A DNA stretch of 7,122 nucleotides from Alphaproteobacteria bacterium (lineage in GTDB: Bacteria; Pseudomonadota; Alphaproteobacteria; Rs-D84): NCBI GenBank assembly GCA_016285415.1, contig JAEEQU010000049.1, positions 1-7,122 of the forward strand, given 5' to 3'. The notes beneath the pieces are model-generated. The model saw only the letters and a program-made list of their open reading frames with translations, was not told where the DNA came from and did no database searches. A program made the position numbers and the translations under genes. This document shows, piece after piece, positions 1 to 5,239 of the stretch. Within the stretch, counting starts at the first letter, position 1, and each line of letters starts with the position of its first letter.

Positions 1-1366
1 CAACTTTTATGTTTTTGGCAAAGATTTCATCATGTGATACCAACAAAATTGCGCCACGATATTGGTTTAATGCATCTTCCAATATTGCGATACTTTTTAT
101 TTCAAGGTTGTTTGTCGGTTCGTCCAGAATCAATAAATCTGGTTGATTTTCACCGCCCAGGACCGCCGCCAATGTCGCCTTTAATAATTCGCCGCCTGAT
201 AGCATATAAACCTTTTTATTTGAACTATCGCCACGAAATCCAAAATTTGCAGCAATCACATGTGCATCGTGTTTTAGACAGCCCGATATGTCCATAATGT
301 TTTCAATTATTGTTTTATCGCGGGTTAACAATGATAAATCTTGATTCAAATATGCAATTTTACCAAACGTTTTGACGGTGCCAGAATTTGCCGTTAATTC
401 GCCACAGATAATTTTAAGTAGTGTTGTTTTCCCAGCACCATTTTTGCCACATAACCTTATGCGCGTGCCACCATACATTGTGAAATCAAAATTATCAAAA
501 ATAACTTTGTCGCCATAGGCAAAATGCAGATTGGCAATCTTAATAAGTTCCTTGCTGTAAAATGGTTTGTTTGGAACCGGAATTTTTATTTTATCATCGC
601 GCATTTGTTCGGACAAAGATTGTTGAATTTCTATTTGTTTATCAAGTTTCTTTTGAATGATTGCACGCTTTTTTGCCTCGGTTTCTTGGCTTTTGCCTTT
701 TAATGCGTTTGCGGCAATGGGACTGCGTTTGCCGGTGGCAATATCTTTGCGCTGTTTTGCTTCGTGATGTTGACGTGTGTTTTGTGCAATATCTATGGTG
801 CGATTCAGTCGTCGGACGGCTTTCTCGCTGTCTGTGTACTTGGATCGCAGGTTTTCCATTTCAAGATTCTTTTGTCGGACATAGAAATCATAATTTCCAC
901 CATACACTTTTAATTGTCCATTGGATATTTCTATGATTTTATCCATGTGACCTAATAATTCGCGGTCATGCGATACAATAACCATGCCAAATGGATATGC
1001 GTCCATACGGGCAAAAAATTCGCTTCTGGCATCAATGTCCAAATTGTTTGTTGGTTCATCCAACAGTAATATTTCGGCACCGCTGTCAAATGCGCGTGCC
1101 AATTCAAAACGTTGACGTTCACCCCCGCTTTTAGAATCGGGTTCATGCAATTGTTTCATATAATAAACGGTTGCATTTCGCGCCACATTTCCCGAATTTA
1201 TCATTATGTCGCCCGATAATATTTTTAACAACGTTGTTTTGCCGCAACCATTATCGCCAATAATGGCAACCCGTTCAGAATCGGTAACGGTTAACGACAG
1301 ATTCGCAAATAAATCGCTTGCGGAATCATAATTAAAAAATACATTTGATAAAGAAATTAAAGCCAT
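1..1366 (-). CDS. ABC-F family ATPase, antibiotic-resistance-like, 3' end outside window
   Basis: The frame is open from an ATG at 1366-1364 to the window edge: 455 residues with no stop, so the C-terminus is missing. It has two ABC ATPase domains and no membrane segments, the ABC-F plan of soluble proteins that bind the ribosomal E site. Domain 1: Walker A GDNGCGKT (37-44), Q72, signature SGGER (80-84), Walker B LLLDEP (101-106), switch His133. Domain 2: Walker A GKNGAGKT (307-314), Q342, signature LSGGE (389-393), Walker B LILDEP (412-417), His445. A charged, helical, Lys/Gln/Glu-rich linker (about 165-275) joins them. Only seven residues separate Q72 from the first signature, against 46 in domain 2. 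Such a shortened first helical subdomain is a feature I recall from Vga/Msr-type resistance ABC-F proteins rather than EttA or Uup. Drug protection is therefore plausible but the drug is unknown. The start is supported by AAAAGG at 1380-1375, eight bases upstream. The gene stands alone behind a structured leader. Confidence 0.9.
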   Translation of the reverse strand, partial: MALISLSNVFFNYDSASDLFANLSLTVTDSERVAIIGDNGCGKTTLLKILSGDIMINSGNVARNATVYYMKQLHEPDSKSGGERQRFELARAFDSGAEILLLDEPTNNLDIDARSEFFARMDAYPFGMVIVSHDRELLGHMDKIIEISNGQLKVYGGNYDFYVRQKNLEMENLRSKYTDSEKAVRRLNRTIDIAQNTRQHHEAKQRKDIATGKRSPIAANALKGKSQETEAKKRAIIQKKLDKQIEIQQSLSEQMRDDKIKIPVPNKPFYSKELIKIANLHFAYGDKVIFDNFDFTMYGGTRIRLCGKNGAGKTTLLKIICGELTANSGTVKTFGKIAYLNQDLSLLTRDKTIIENIMDISGCLKHDAHVIAANFGFRGDSSNKKVYMLSGGELLKATLAAVLGGENQPDLLILDEPTNNLEIKSIAILEDALNQYRGAILLVSHDEIFAKNIKV

Positions 1367-1462
1367 AACAAAAACCTTTTAATGTTGTAACGAAACTGGC
1401 GCAATAAATTGCGCGACCATATAAAAAATACAACATTACATACGCATCGGTTTTTGTCCTTT
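1367..1462 (-). promoter_or_regulatory. Structured 5' leader of the ABC-F gene, possible attenuator
   Basis: Three nested inverted repeats lie between the putative leader Shine-Dalgarno and the ABC-F start. Helix A pairs 1449-1457 with 1368-1376 (9 bp plus a G-U at 1458/1367). Its 3' arm contains the GG of the ABC-F Shine-Dalgarno and its 5' arm is the spacer between the leader Shine-Dalgarno and leader ATG. Helix B is a perfect 10 bp (1429-1438 with 1380-1389). Helix C is 7 bp (1399-1405 with 1408-1414). Folding would hide the ABC-F initiation site, and a ribosome on the leader ORF would open helices A and B. Many resistance ABC-F genes are controlled by leader-peptide attenuation; that it happens here is inference. 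Confidence 0.5.
1436..1447 (-). CDS. Possible leader peptide MRM
   Basis: A four-codon ORF (Met-Arg-Met-stop) starts at 1447, with AAAGGA at 1462-1457 nine bases upstream. Its stop codon forms the first three bases of the 5' arm of the 10-bp helix in the ABC-F leader. Very short arginine-containing leader peptides are known to stall drug-bound ribosomes upstream of macrolide-resistance genes. The ORF is so short that chance is a serious alternative; the case rests on its placement inside the leader structure. Confidence 0.3.
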   Translation of the reverse strand: MRM

Positions 1463-1482
1463 GGTTCGGTTATACGCTACAT

Positions 1483-1510
1483 ATTCTAATATAAAATGGC
1501 AAAAAAGCAA
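1483..1510 (-). promoter_or_regulatory. Candidate promoter of the ABC-F gene
   Basis: TTGCTT (1510-1505) and TAGAAT (1488-1483) are separated by 16 bases and would start transcription near 1476, giving a leader of about 110 bases that includes the whole nested structure. The -35 box matches the consensus only in TTG, and it overlaps the putative terminator stem. Confidence 0.35.
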
Positions 1511-1537
1511 GTTTTTTATAGAAACTGCGATTTTGCC
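1498..1537. terminator. Putative hairpin terminator between the ABC-F gene and the small basic gene
   Basis: An outer stem GGCAAAA/TTTTGCC (1498-1504 with 1531-1537) encloses a second imperfect stem (GCAAGTTT 1507-1514 with AAACTGC 1522-1528). On the plus strand it is followed by TAG and eight T; on the minus strand by ATTTTAT, so it is weaker as a stop for the 1547-1954 gene. No plus-strand gene reads into it, so its main use is probably minus-strand termination. Confidence 0.4.
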
Positions 1538-1546
1538 TAGTTTTTT

Positions 1547-1954
1547 TTAATCTTCAGAAAAATACAATCTTGCACGATGTGCACGACGCAGATTACGACG
1601 TTCTTGGAACAATATTAAATCTTTGACCAATTTTTTCGCGGTGTTCTTAATAGAACGATTACTGGCGTTTGGATGCACGTGTTGCAAGTTAATTGTGTAT
1701 TGGTTCAGTAATCGTTTTTGATTCGCCTTTTTATTAAGGTTGACTTCGTCCAGAATTTGTTGCTCTGAATTTGTAAATTCAGATTCAGATATGGCATTGC
1801 TTAATAATTGTGCGCATTGAAAATTTAATTTCTTGCGACCGCTAAGCACGACATTATAAAAAATATCGTATCTGTCATAATCAGTGTTTCTGTGGCGAAT
1901 TGCCGCAATTTTTTTGTTTTCTTCGTATGAATATTTATAGTTTGTACGTGTCAT
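1547..1954 (-). CDS. Hypothetical small basic protein, 135 aa
   Basis: I do not recognise this protein. It is Lys/Arg/Asn-rich with a basic, Tyr-rich N-terminus and a strongly basic C-terminal helix (about 115-130, with an RRNLRR stretch). It has no signal peptide, membrane segment or cysteine cluster. The composition would suit a nucleic-acid-binding protein, but no motif shows it. The start is well supported: AAAAGGA (1967-1961) six bases before the ATG, with a perfect TATAAT just upstream. It lies 100 bases downstream of the RNase J-like gene on the same strand with no clear terminator between them, so it could also be read from the nuclease operon. The reading frame looks genuine rather than a shadow because nothing else codes here. 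Confidence 0.7.
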   Translation of the reverse strand: MTRTNYKYSYEENKKIAAIRHRNTDYDRYDIFYNVVLSGRKKLNFQCAQLLSNAISESEFTNSEQQILDEVNLNKKANQKRLLNQYTINLQHVHPNASNRSIKNTAKKLVKDLILFQERRNLRRAHRARLYFSED

Positions 1955-1978
1955 AATTTATCCTTTTGGTTTTCTAAG

Positions 1979-1994
1979 ATAAATTATAATTTAT
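1979..1994 (-). promoter_or_regulatory. -10 element within a 16-bp perfect palindrome
   Basis: TATAAT (1988-1983) sits inside ATAAATTA/TAATTTAT, a perfect palindrome at 1979-1994. Transcription would begin near 1976, about 22 bases before the ATG of the small basic gene. No convincing -35 box is present at the right distance. The palindrome may be an operator, but it is pure A/T and may be chance. Confidence 0.4.
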
Positions 1995-2054
1995 TCACTA
2001 GACACATTTGGTCGTATGTTATTGTTGTGCTATTTGTTTGATATTACGCTGTTT

Positions 2055-3299
2055 TTATAGGTTTGATATTTCGTTGTCATTTAAAACAATCGTTTTTACC
2101 CCAAATACATTTTCAAAATCATTTTTGCATTCGGTATGAATTGGAATAATTGCTTTTGGACTTATCCGTTTTACAAATTCTTGCAGGTCAGAAACATCAG
2201 CATGACCAGATGTATGTATTTCAATTAAATGATTTTTATGTTTGTCCCATGTTTTTTGGCGTGATAAATACCCATGCCACATAGAATAAATAAAATCATA
2301 ATCAGATAAACCATGTGCGTCCAGCCAATCGGCCAAAGCCCAATTATATTTAATTACATACCGGTCAGGATTTTTTGCAATTTCTGTTTTTGTGATTTTT
2401 TTGTCGGCATGCGTAAAAAACAAATTTGCATTTTTCATTTTATCGGCAATATGTTCGTTCATGCCGTAATAAATACGAACGCAAGATAACATGTCGGCAT
2501 TGGGAACGGTTGCAAAAGAATCATGGAACAGGTCAAACAGTGCGGCGGTATATGGGTCAATTACGAATGTACGTCCCGACGCATTGCATGCACGAATGAC
2601 CGAAACCAAACGATCCAGATTTTGCGATGATAAACTTATCCATGCAAGTTTATTGGAATTGCGCAGTGTGTCTGAAATTGCCATATACACAGATTCTTCG
2701 GTTGGGTGTTTTTCGTGTTGTTCTGTTCGGGACAGGCGTGTGCCTTCCATTATTAAATAATCAGGTGCATTTGATGTGTCGGCAAGTTTCCATGATTTCC
2801 AACTTTGGTTTGAATGGAAACGAATGTCGCCAGTATATACTACGCGTTTTTTGCCCTCGGTAATTTCATATGCATATGCCGCGGGCGCATGATCAACCAG
2901 ACGTGCCGTTATGGTTAAATCACCAATTTTAACTCTTTCATTTGGCGATATTTCATGAATATTCAAATGCGATATATTAAAATCGCCGGGCAACAATGGT
3001 TGAATTTTGATTAATATATCATGTAGAGTTTTTGACATATATACCGGAATTTTCGGATTAATCAATGGCAATAACCCATAATGATCAGGATGGTTGTGTG
3101 TTATAAAAATTGCATCTATATCGGGGAATTCATTTGCATATAAACCGCAACACTTTGTTTTATAATTTTCCAATGGTAAGTTTTCTTCCATTGATGACAG
3201 TGGTGTTCCAACATCCATTAATATCCGCGTTTTTTCTGTTGCTAATTCTACACTATTTCCACCTATCTCATTCGTACCGCGGTATATGCAAATTTTCAT
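2055..3299 (-). CDS. RNase J-like metallo-beta-lactamase (beta-CASP type) hydrolase, 414 aa
   Basis: This is a metallo-beta-lactamase-fold protein, most like the RNase J group of RNA-processing nucleases. The opening GTNEIGGNSVEL (8-19) and the metal motif HNHPDH (His68, His70, Asp72, His73) are clear, followed by His137, Asp158 (TGDIR), a beta-CASP-like insert (about 200-345), SGHADVSDL (His366) and IPIHTE (His388). The 22-residue spacing of the last two histidines matches the RNase J pattern. All metal ligands appear present, so the enzyme should be active. It is shorter than RNase J1/J2 (about 555 aa) and lacks their C-terminal domain, so it is a stand-alone catalytic core rather than the housekeeping enzyme. 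Its ATG follows the stop of the PD-(D/E)XK gene directly (TAAATG), with AGGGAG at 3310-3305, so the two are probably translationally coupled. Substrate, RNA or DNA, is not determined. Confidence 0.85.
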   Translation of the reverse strand: MKICIYRGTNEIGGNSVELATEKTRILMDVGTPLSSMEENLPLENYKTKCCGLYANEFPDIDAIFITHNHPDHYGLLPLINPKIPVYMSKTLHDILIKIQPLLPGDFNISHLNIHEISPNERVKIGDLTITARLVDHAPAAYAYEITEGKKRVVYTGDIRFHSNQSWKSWKLADTSNAPDYLIMEGTRLSRTEQHEKHPTEESVYMAISDTLRNSNKLAWISLSSQNLDRLVSVIRACNASGRTFVIDPYTAALFDLFHDSFATVPNADMLSCVRIYYGMNEHIADKMKNANLFFTHADKKITKTEIAKNPDRYVIKYNWALADWLDAHGLSDYDFIYSMWHGYLSRQKTWDKHKNHLIEIHTSGHADVSDLQEFVKRISPKAIIPIHTECKNDFENVFGVKTIVLNDNEISNL

Positions 3300-4001
3300 T
3301 TATTCTCCCTTGTTGACTTTATATGATGGGCGCAATGTAAAGAACTTTACCCCCAAATTTTTCATTAGTTTTTTTGTTTCCGTTAAATTAGATTTAAATT
3401 GTTGATGCTGTTTACCATCTTGGAACACCAATACAGCCGGAATAATTTCTGCATTGTCATGTATTTTAAAATTCGTTAAAAACTGTTTGTGTTGTAATTG
3501 TTTCCAATATGTGTAAATTTCTAATACGCATCTTAATAAAGATTCTGTATTGTCTTCGCGTTTCAATTCCAACAAATATACTTTGTTTGTTTTTTCGTTA
3601 TATGAAAACAGATCAATTTCGCCGACACCGACATCTTTTTCAGAACCCTTTAATGGGGTTTGAAAATCGCGCATATAACCAATTTCATCGTATGTGTCAT
3701 GAAATAATGCCTTGGCAATAAACTTTTCGCTGTGTTTGTTTTTGGACTTTTTAAGTTTTTCCCAATCTGCTGTATGTTTCATATCGTATGATTGGTTGCG
3801 AATCACATTTTTAATGTTGTCCAATCTTTTCAAATGATCATCTTTTAATAACCAGGCAGAAACAACCTCGGCAAATGGGCGTTTGGTATCGGATGTCATA
3901 CCAATGTTCTTTACATATTCGCGTTTATATAACCGCCATACATTTGTTGGTGTGGTATCTTGTTCCAAACGGTTAATAATATCTGTTTCAGAATATGCCA
4001 T
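3300..4001 (-). CDS. PD-(D/E)XK nuclease-like protein, 233 aa
   Basis: The C-terminal half carries a PD-(D/E)XK signature: Glu92 in a helix (SEKFIAKAL), GEIDLF with Asp130, and LLELK with Glu145 and Lys147, then a helix with Glu161 and Gln168/Gln170. This is the arrangement of restriction-endonuclease-fold proteins, in which Asp, Glu and Lys bind metal and cut nucleic acid. The N-terminal 90 residues are helical and charged with no recognised domain. I chose the ATG at 4001 over one at 4049 because AAAGGAG (4015-4009) lies seven bases before it; the longer version would run into the 3' hairpin of the upstream RNA element. It is the first gene of a pair with the RNase J-like gene. No methyltransferase or specificity subunit is visible, so a classical restriction system is not supported. 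The fold call is from motifs only; activity and target are inference. Confidence 0.75.
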   Translation of the reverse strand: MAYSETDIINRLEQDTTPTNVWRLYKREYVKNIGMTSDTKRPFAEVVSAWLLKDDHLKRLDNIKNVIRNQSYDMKHTADWEKLKKSKNKHSEKFIAKALFHDTYDEIGYMRDFQTPLKGSEKDVGVGEIDLFSYNEKTNKVYLLELKREDNTESLLRCVLEIYTYWKQLQHKQFLTNFKIHDNAEIIPAVLVFQDGKQHQQFKSNLTETKKLMKNLGVKFFTLRPSYKVNKGE

Positions 4002-4008
4002 AAAAATT

Positions 4009-4015
4009 CTCCTTT
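4009..4015 (-). promoter_or_regulatory. Ribosome-binding site deciding the start of the PD-(D/E)XK gene
   Basis: AAAGGAG seven bases before the ATG at 4001. It starts 11 bases after the last hairpin of the downstream RNA element, so that hairpin can affect ribosome access. Confidence 0.75.
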
Positions 4016-4025
4016 GGGTTTTACA

Positions 4026-4230
4026 GTTGGGAACATAACGTTTTCCCAACGGTTGACTGGCGAATCAACACGGAAGCCAGCTTGGGCTGTCTTCGCCCCA
4101 ATGCAGACTCTTTTATCCCTGCACCAAGATAGACGACTGTTTCACGTCGGGTGGGCGACCGTTCGCCCGATTCAGTTTATAAGTCACAATGATGTGCTTA
4201 TCTTACTGGTCGCAGGGATGGAAGGTTGCC
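4026..4230 (-). ncRNA. Structured RNA element, copy A, in the leader of the nuclease operon
   Basis: No protein gene is supported here, but minus-strand RNA would fold strongly. Reading 5' to 3': a GGACGGCAACC start (ends 4224); a long-range stem of 4207-4219 with 4115-4126 (12 bp, one bulge), extendable by 4199-4203 with 4127-4131; an inner hairpin (4153-4158 with 4163-4168); then three 3' hairpins. Hairpin 1 is 4073-4081 with 4086-4094 (loop CCAA, one A-G mismatch), hairpin 2 is 4052-4056 with 4065-4069, and hairpin 3 is 4026-4033 with 4043-4050 (8 bp). The 3' part aligns closely with copy B, with pair-preserving changes. Hairpin 3 is not followed by U, so the RNA probably continues into the nuclease mRNA or is cut from it. 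It matches no RNA family I know: not tmRNA, 6S, SRP RNA, RNase P RNA or a common riboswitch. Confidence 0.6.
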
Positions 4231-4255
4231 GTCCTGTTCATTTACGACATGTATA

Positions 4256-4284
4256 TAAATACGGTATTTTGAAAATAAAATCAA
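4256..4284 (-). promoter_or_regulatory. Candidate promoter of RNA copy A and the nuclease operon
   Basis: TTGATT (4284-4279) and TATTTA (4261-4256) are 17 bases apart, giving a start near 4249, about 20 bases before the GGCAACC motif that opens copy A. Each box matches four of six consensus bases. Confidence 0.35.
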
Positions 4285-4340
4285 GATACCACAAGTTATT
4301 TGCGACCAAATTTGTCTGATAAGAGTTCGGTTTATAAAAT

Positions 4341-4366
4341 AAAAAAAGGGGACATTCGTTTCCCCC
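4341..4366 (-). terminator. Intrinsic terminator of RNA copy B
   Basis: GGGG of the plus strand at 4348-4351 pairs with the C-run at 4362-4366. In the minus-strand RNA the stem is followed by seven U (4347-4341) and then AUUUU. It separates copy B from copy A. Confidence 0.75.
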
Positions 4367-4533
4367 GATGGTTGATTGGCGAACCAACACGAATACAGCT
4401 TGGGCTGTATCCCCCCGATGCAAAAACTTTAACCAATGCAACATGGCCGGGTTTTATTGCGCACCCTATCAATTTTTAACGAGGTTGTTTTCCCCGACAC
4501 AGATACTGGTTGCCACCCTTTGACATCTGTACA
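4341..4533 (-). ncRNA. Structured RNA, copy B, with its own promoter candidate and terminator
   Basis: A roughly 190-nt minus-strand RNA related to copy A. From its 5' end: an imperfect hairpin (4525-4530 with 4499-4504) containing GGGUGGCAACC, hairpins CGGGG/CCUCG (4492-4496 with 4480-4484) and GGGU/ACCC (4463-4466 with 4449-4452), then the three 3' hairpins shared with copy A. Hairpin 1 is a full 9 bp (4391-4399 with 4404-4412, loop CCAA). Hairpin 2 is GUUGG/UCAAC (4384-4388 with 4371-4375). Hairpin 3 is GGGGG/CCCCU followed by seven U. Several stems use G-U pairs that would be A-C mismatches on the plus strand, so the minus strand is the transcribed one. I see no ORF in it with a ribosome-binding site. 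The family is unknown to me. Confidence 0.6.
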
Positions 4534-4539
4534 TACACA

Positions 4540-4568
4540 AATATACATACTATCAAACACGAAAGCAA
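4540..4568 (-). promoter_or_regulatory. Candidate promoter of RNA copy B
   Basis: TTGCTT (4568-4563) and TATATT (4545-4540) are 17 bases apart and predict a start near 4533. The same -35 hexamer occurs at the ABC-F promoter candidate. The promoter is divergent from that of the pyrophosphatase gene. Confidence 0.4.
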
Positions 4569-4604
4569 TAGGTATATATTTTTATAGACCATTTCTGTCG
4601 TATG

Positions 4605-4654
4605 TATAATATGTTGCCCAGAATTATCTTGTTGAAAGTTTGTTTTAATATAAT
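4605..4654 (+). promoter_or_regulatory. Two -10 elements upstream of the pyrophosphatase gene
   Basis: Perfect TATAAT hexamers occur at 4605-4610 and 4649-4654. Neither has a good -35 box at 16-18 bases; TTGTTG at 4629-4634 lies 14 bases before the second. Transcripts from the first would begin near 4617, from the second near 4661. Confidence 0.4.
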
Positions 4655-4680
4655 ACCCTTTTACGAAAGGGGGTAGATAA

Positions 4681-5037
4681 ATGTCAAAATCAAAAAAAGT
4701 TTCCGCACGCGATTTCCTTGGGCAAATGGTATCTGTTAAAATGGACAGACCGTTGGGGGTCAAACATCCAAAGTTTGGTTTTACATATCCTGTAAATTAT
4801 GGTTTTATTCCAAATACTATATCGGGTGATGGCGAAGAATTAGATGCCTATGTTTTGGGTGTTGATGTGCCGATGGATACTTTCAATGGCCGTTGTATTG
4901 CGATTATTCACCGCACAGATGATGACGATGATAAATTGGTTGTTGTGCCCGATGGTAAAACATTTTCAGATGCAGATATTGATGATGCCACCGCATTTCA
5001 AGAAAAATGGTTTAAACATATAATTATTAGGGAATAA
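4681..5037 (+). CDS. Compact inorganic pyrophosphatase, 118 aa
   Basis: This should hydrolyse pyrophosphate to two phosphates in the cytoplasm, pulling nucleic acid, protein and cofactor synthesis forward. The evidence is the family I core: MDRPLG (21-26), YPVNYGFIPNT (36-46), DGEELDAYVLGVD (50-62), GRCIAIIHR (70-78) and an Asp run followed by KLVVVP (80-90). The usual DGDPxD metal motif is DGEELD here, so the second Asp is Glu and the Pro is lost. At 118 residues it is much shorter than E. coli Ppa (about 175). I know this short form mainly from Firmicutes, which makes lateral transfer possible. The start is supported by AAAGGGGG (4666-4673). It is a single-gene unit, divergent from RNA copy B and convergent with tRNA-Ser, and ends before a bidirectional terminator. 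Only weak doubt remains about its specificity. Confidence 0.82.
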   Translation: MSKSKKVSARDFLGQMVSVKMDRPLGVKHPKFGFTYPVNYGFIPNTISGDGEELDAYVLGVDVPMDTFNGRCIAIIHRTDDDDDKLVVVPDGKTFSDADIDDATAFQEKWFKHIIIRE

Positions 5038-5059
5038 ATTTTATTTAACAATATGCAGA

Positions 5060-5078
5060 TTTTGATACGGTATCAAAA
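5060..5078. repeat. 19-bp near-perfect palindrome after the pyrophosphatase gene
   Basis: TTTTGATAC and its inverse flank a single G. It lies between the pyrophosphatase stop and the terminator. It could be an mRNA 3' stem or a protein site; no T-run follows, so it is not itself a terminator. Confidence 0.4.
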
Positions 5079-5085
5079 AGTAAAA

Positions 5086-5105
5086 AAACGCCCAAACGGG
5101 CGTTT
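5086..5105. terminator. Bidirectional terminator between pyrophosphatase and tRNA-Ser
   Basis: An 8-bp perfect stem (AAACGCCC with GGGCGTTT) around a four-base loop. On the minus strand it runs directly into seven T, stopping tRNA-Ser transcription; on the plus strand it is followed by AATTTTT, serving the pyrophosphatase gene. Confidence 0.8.
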
Positions 5106-5113
5106 AATTTTTG

Positions 5114-5207
5114 TGGCGGATGGTGAGGGATTTGAACCCCCGAAGGTCTTATTTCATACCTTGTCCGATTTCAAGTCGGATGCATTCAACCGCTCTGCCA
5201 ACCATCC
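5114..5207 (-). tRNA. tRNA-Ser(UGA)
   Basis: A full cloverleaf is visible. The acceptor stem pairs GGATGGT (5207-5201) with ACCATCC (5124-5118), with discriminator G and encoded CCA (5116-5114). The anticodon stem TCCGA/TCGGA encloses the loop CTTGAAA, whose anticodon TGA (5173-5171) reads UCA serine codons. A long variable arm with an AAGGT/ACCTT stem is typical of tRNA-Ser, and the T-loop is TTCAAAT. At 94 bases with CCA it has normal class II length. It ends nine bases before the bidirectional terminator. Confidence 0.97.
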
Positions 5208-5239
5208 GGAACATTTGATGCAACCGCATCACAGACGCA

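Noticed and set aside
34..1146. Several open frames overlapping the first 1.3 kb on both strands
   Set aside because: They are shadows of the ABC-F frame, which is open throughout and carries all expected motifs in order.
4002..4049. Upstream ATG that would lengthen the PD-(D/E)XK protein by 16 residues
   Set aside because: It lies in hairpin 3 of copy A without a ribosome-binding site; the ATG at 4001 has a strong one.
3960..4319. Plus-strand open frame of 119 codons across RNA copy A
   Set aside because: It overlaps the start of the PD-(D/E)XK gene antisense, has no ribosome-binding site, and the region is better explained by minus-strand RNA stems with pair-preserving changes.
4238..4444. 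Minus-strand open frame of 68 codons over RNA copy B
   Set aside because: It runs through the copy B hairpins and terminator, has no Shine-Dalgarno, and has no counterpart in copy A.
4026..4533. tmRNA, 6S RNA, SRP RNA, RNase P RNA or a known riboswitch
   Set aside because: I looked for the tag-coding frame, tRNA-like arms, the SRP tetraloop region, RNase P core motifs and common riboswitch cores (including SAM types, because of GGCAACC) and found none convincingly. A covariance search could still overturn this.
4026..4533. Classical type III toxin-antitoxin locus
   Set aside because: Those have short tandem repeats before a terminator and a ToxN-type toxin. Here there are two long divergent RNAs, and the first protein has PD-(D/E)XK rather than ToxN features.
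4476..4763. Minus-strand open frame of 95 codons with a hydrophobic stretch
   Set aside because: It starts inside the pyrophosphatase gene and crosses the divergent promoter region; no ribosome-binding site.
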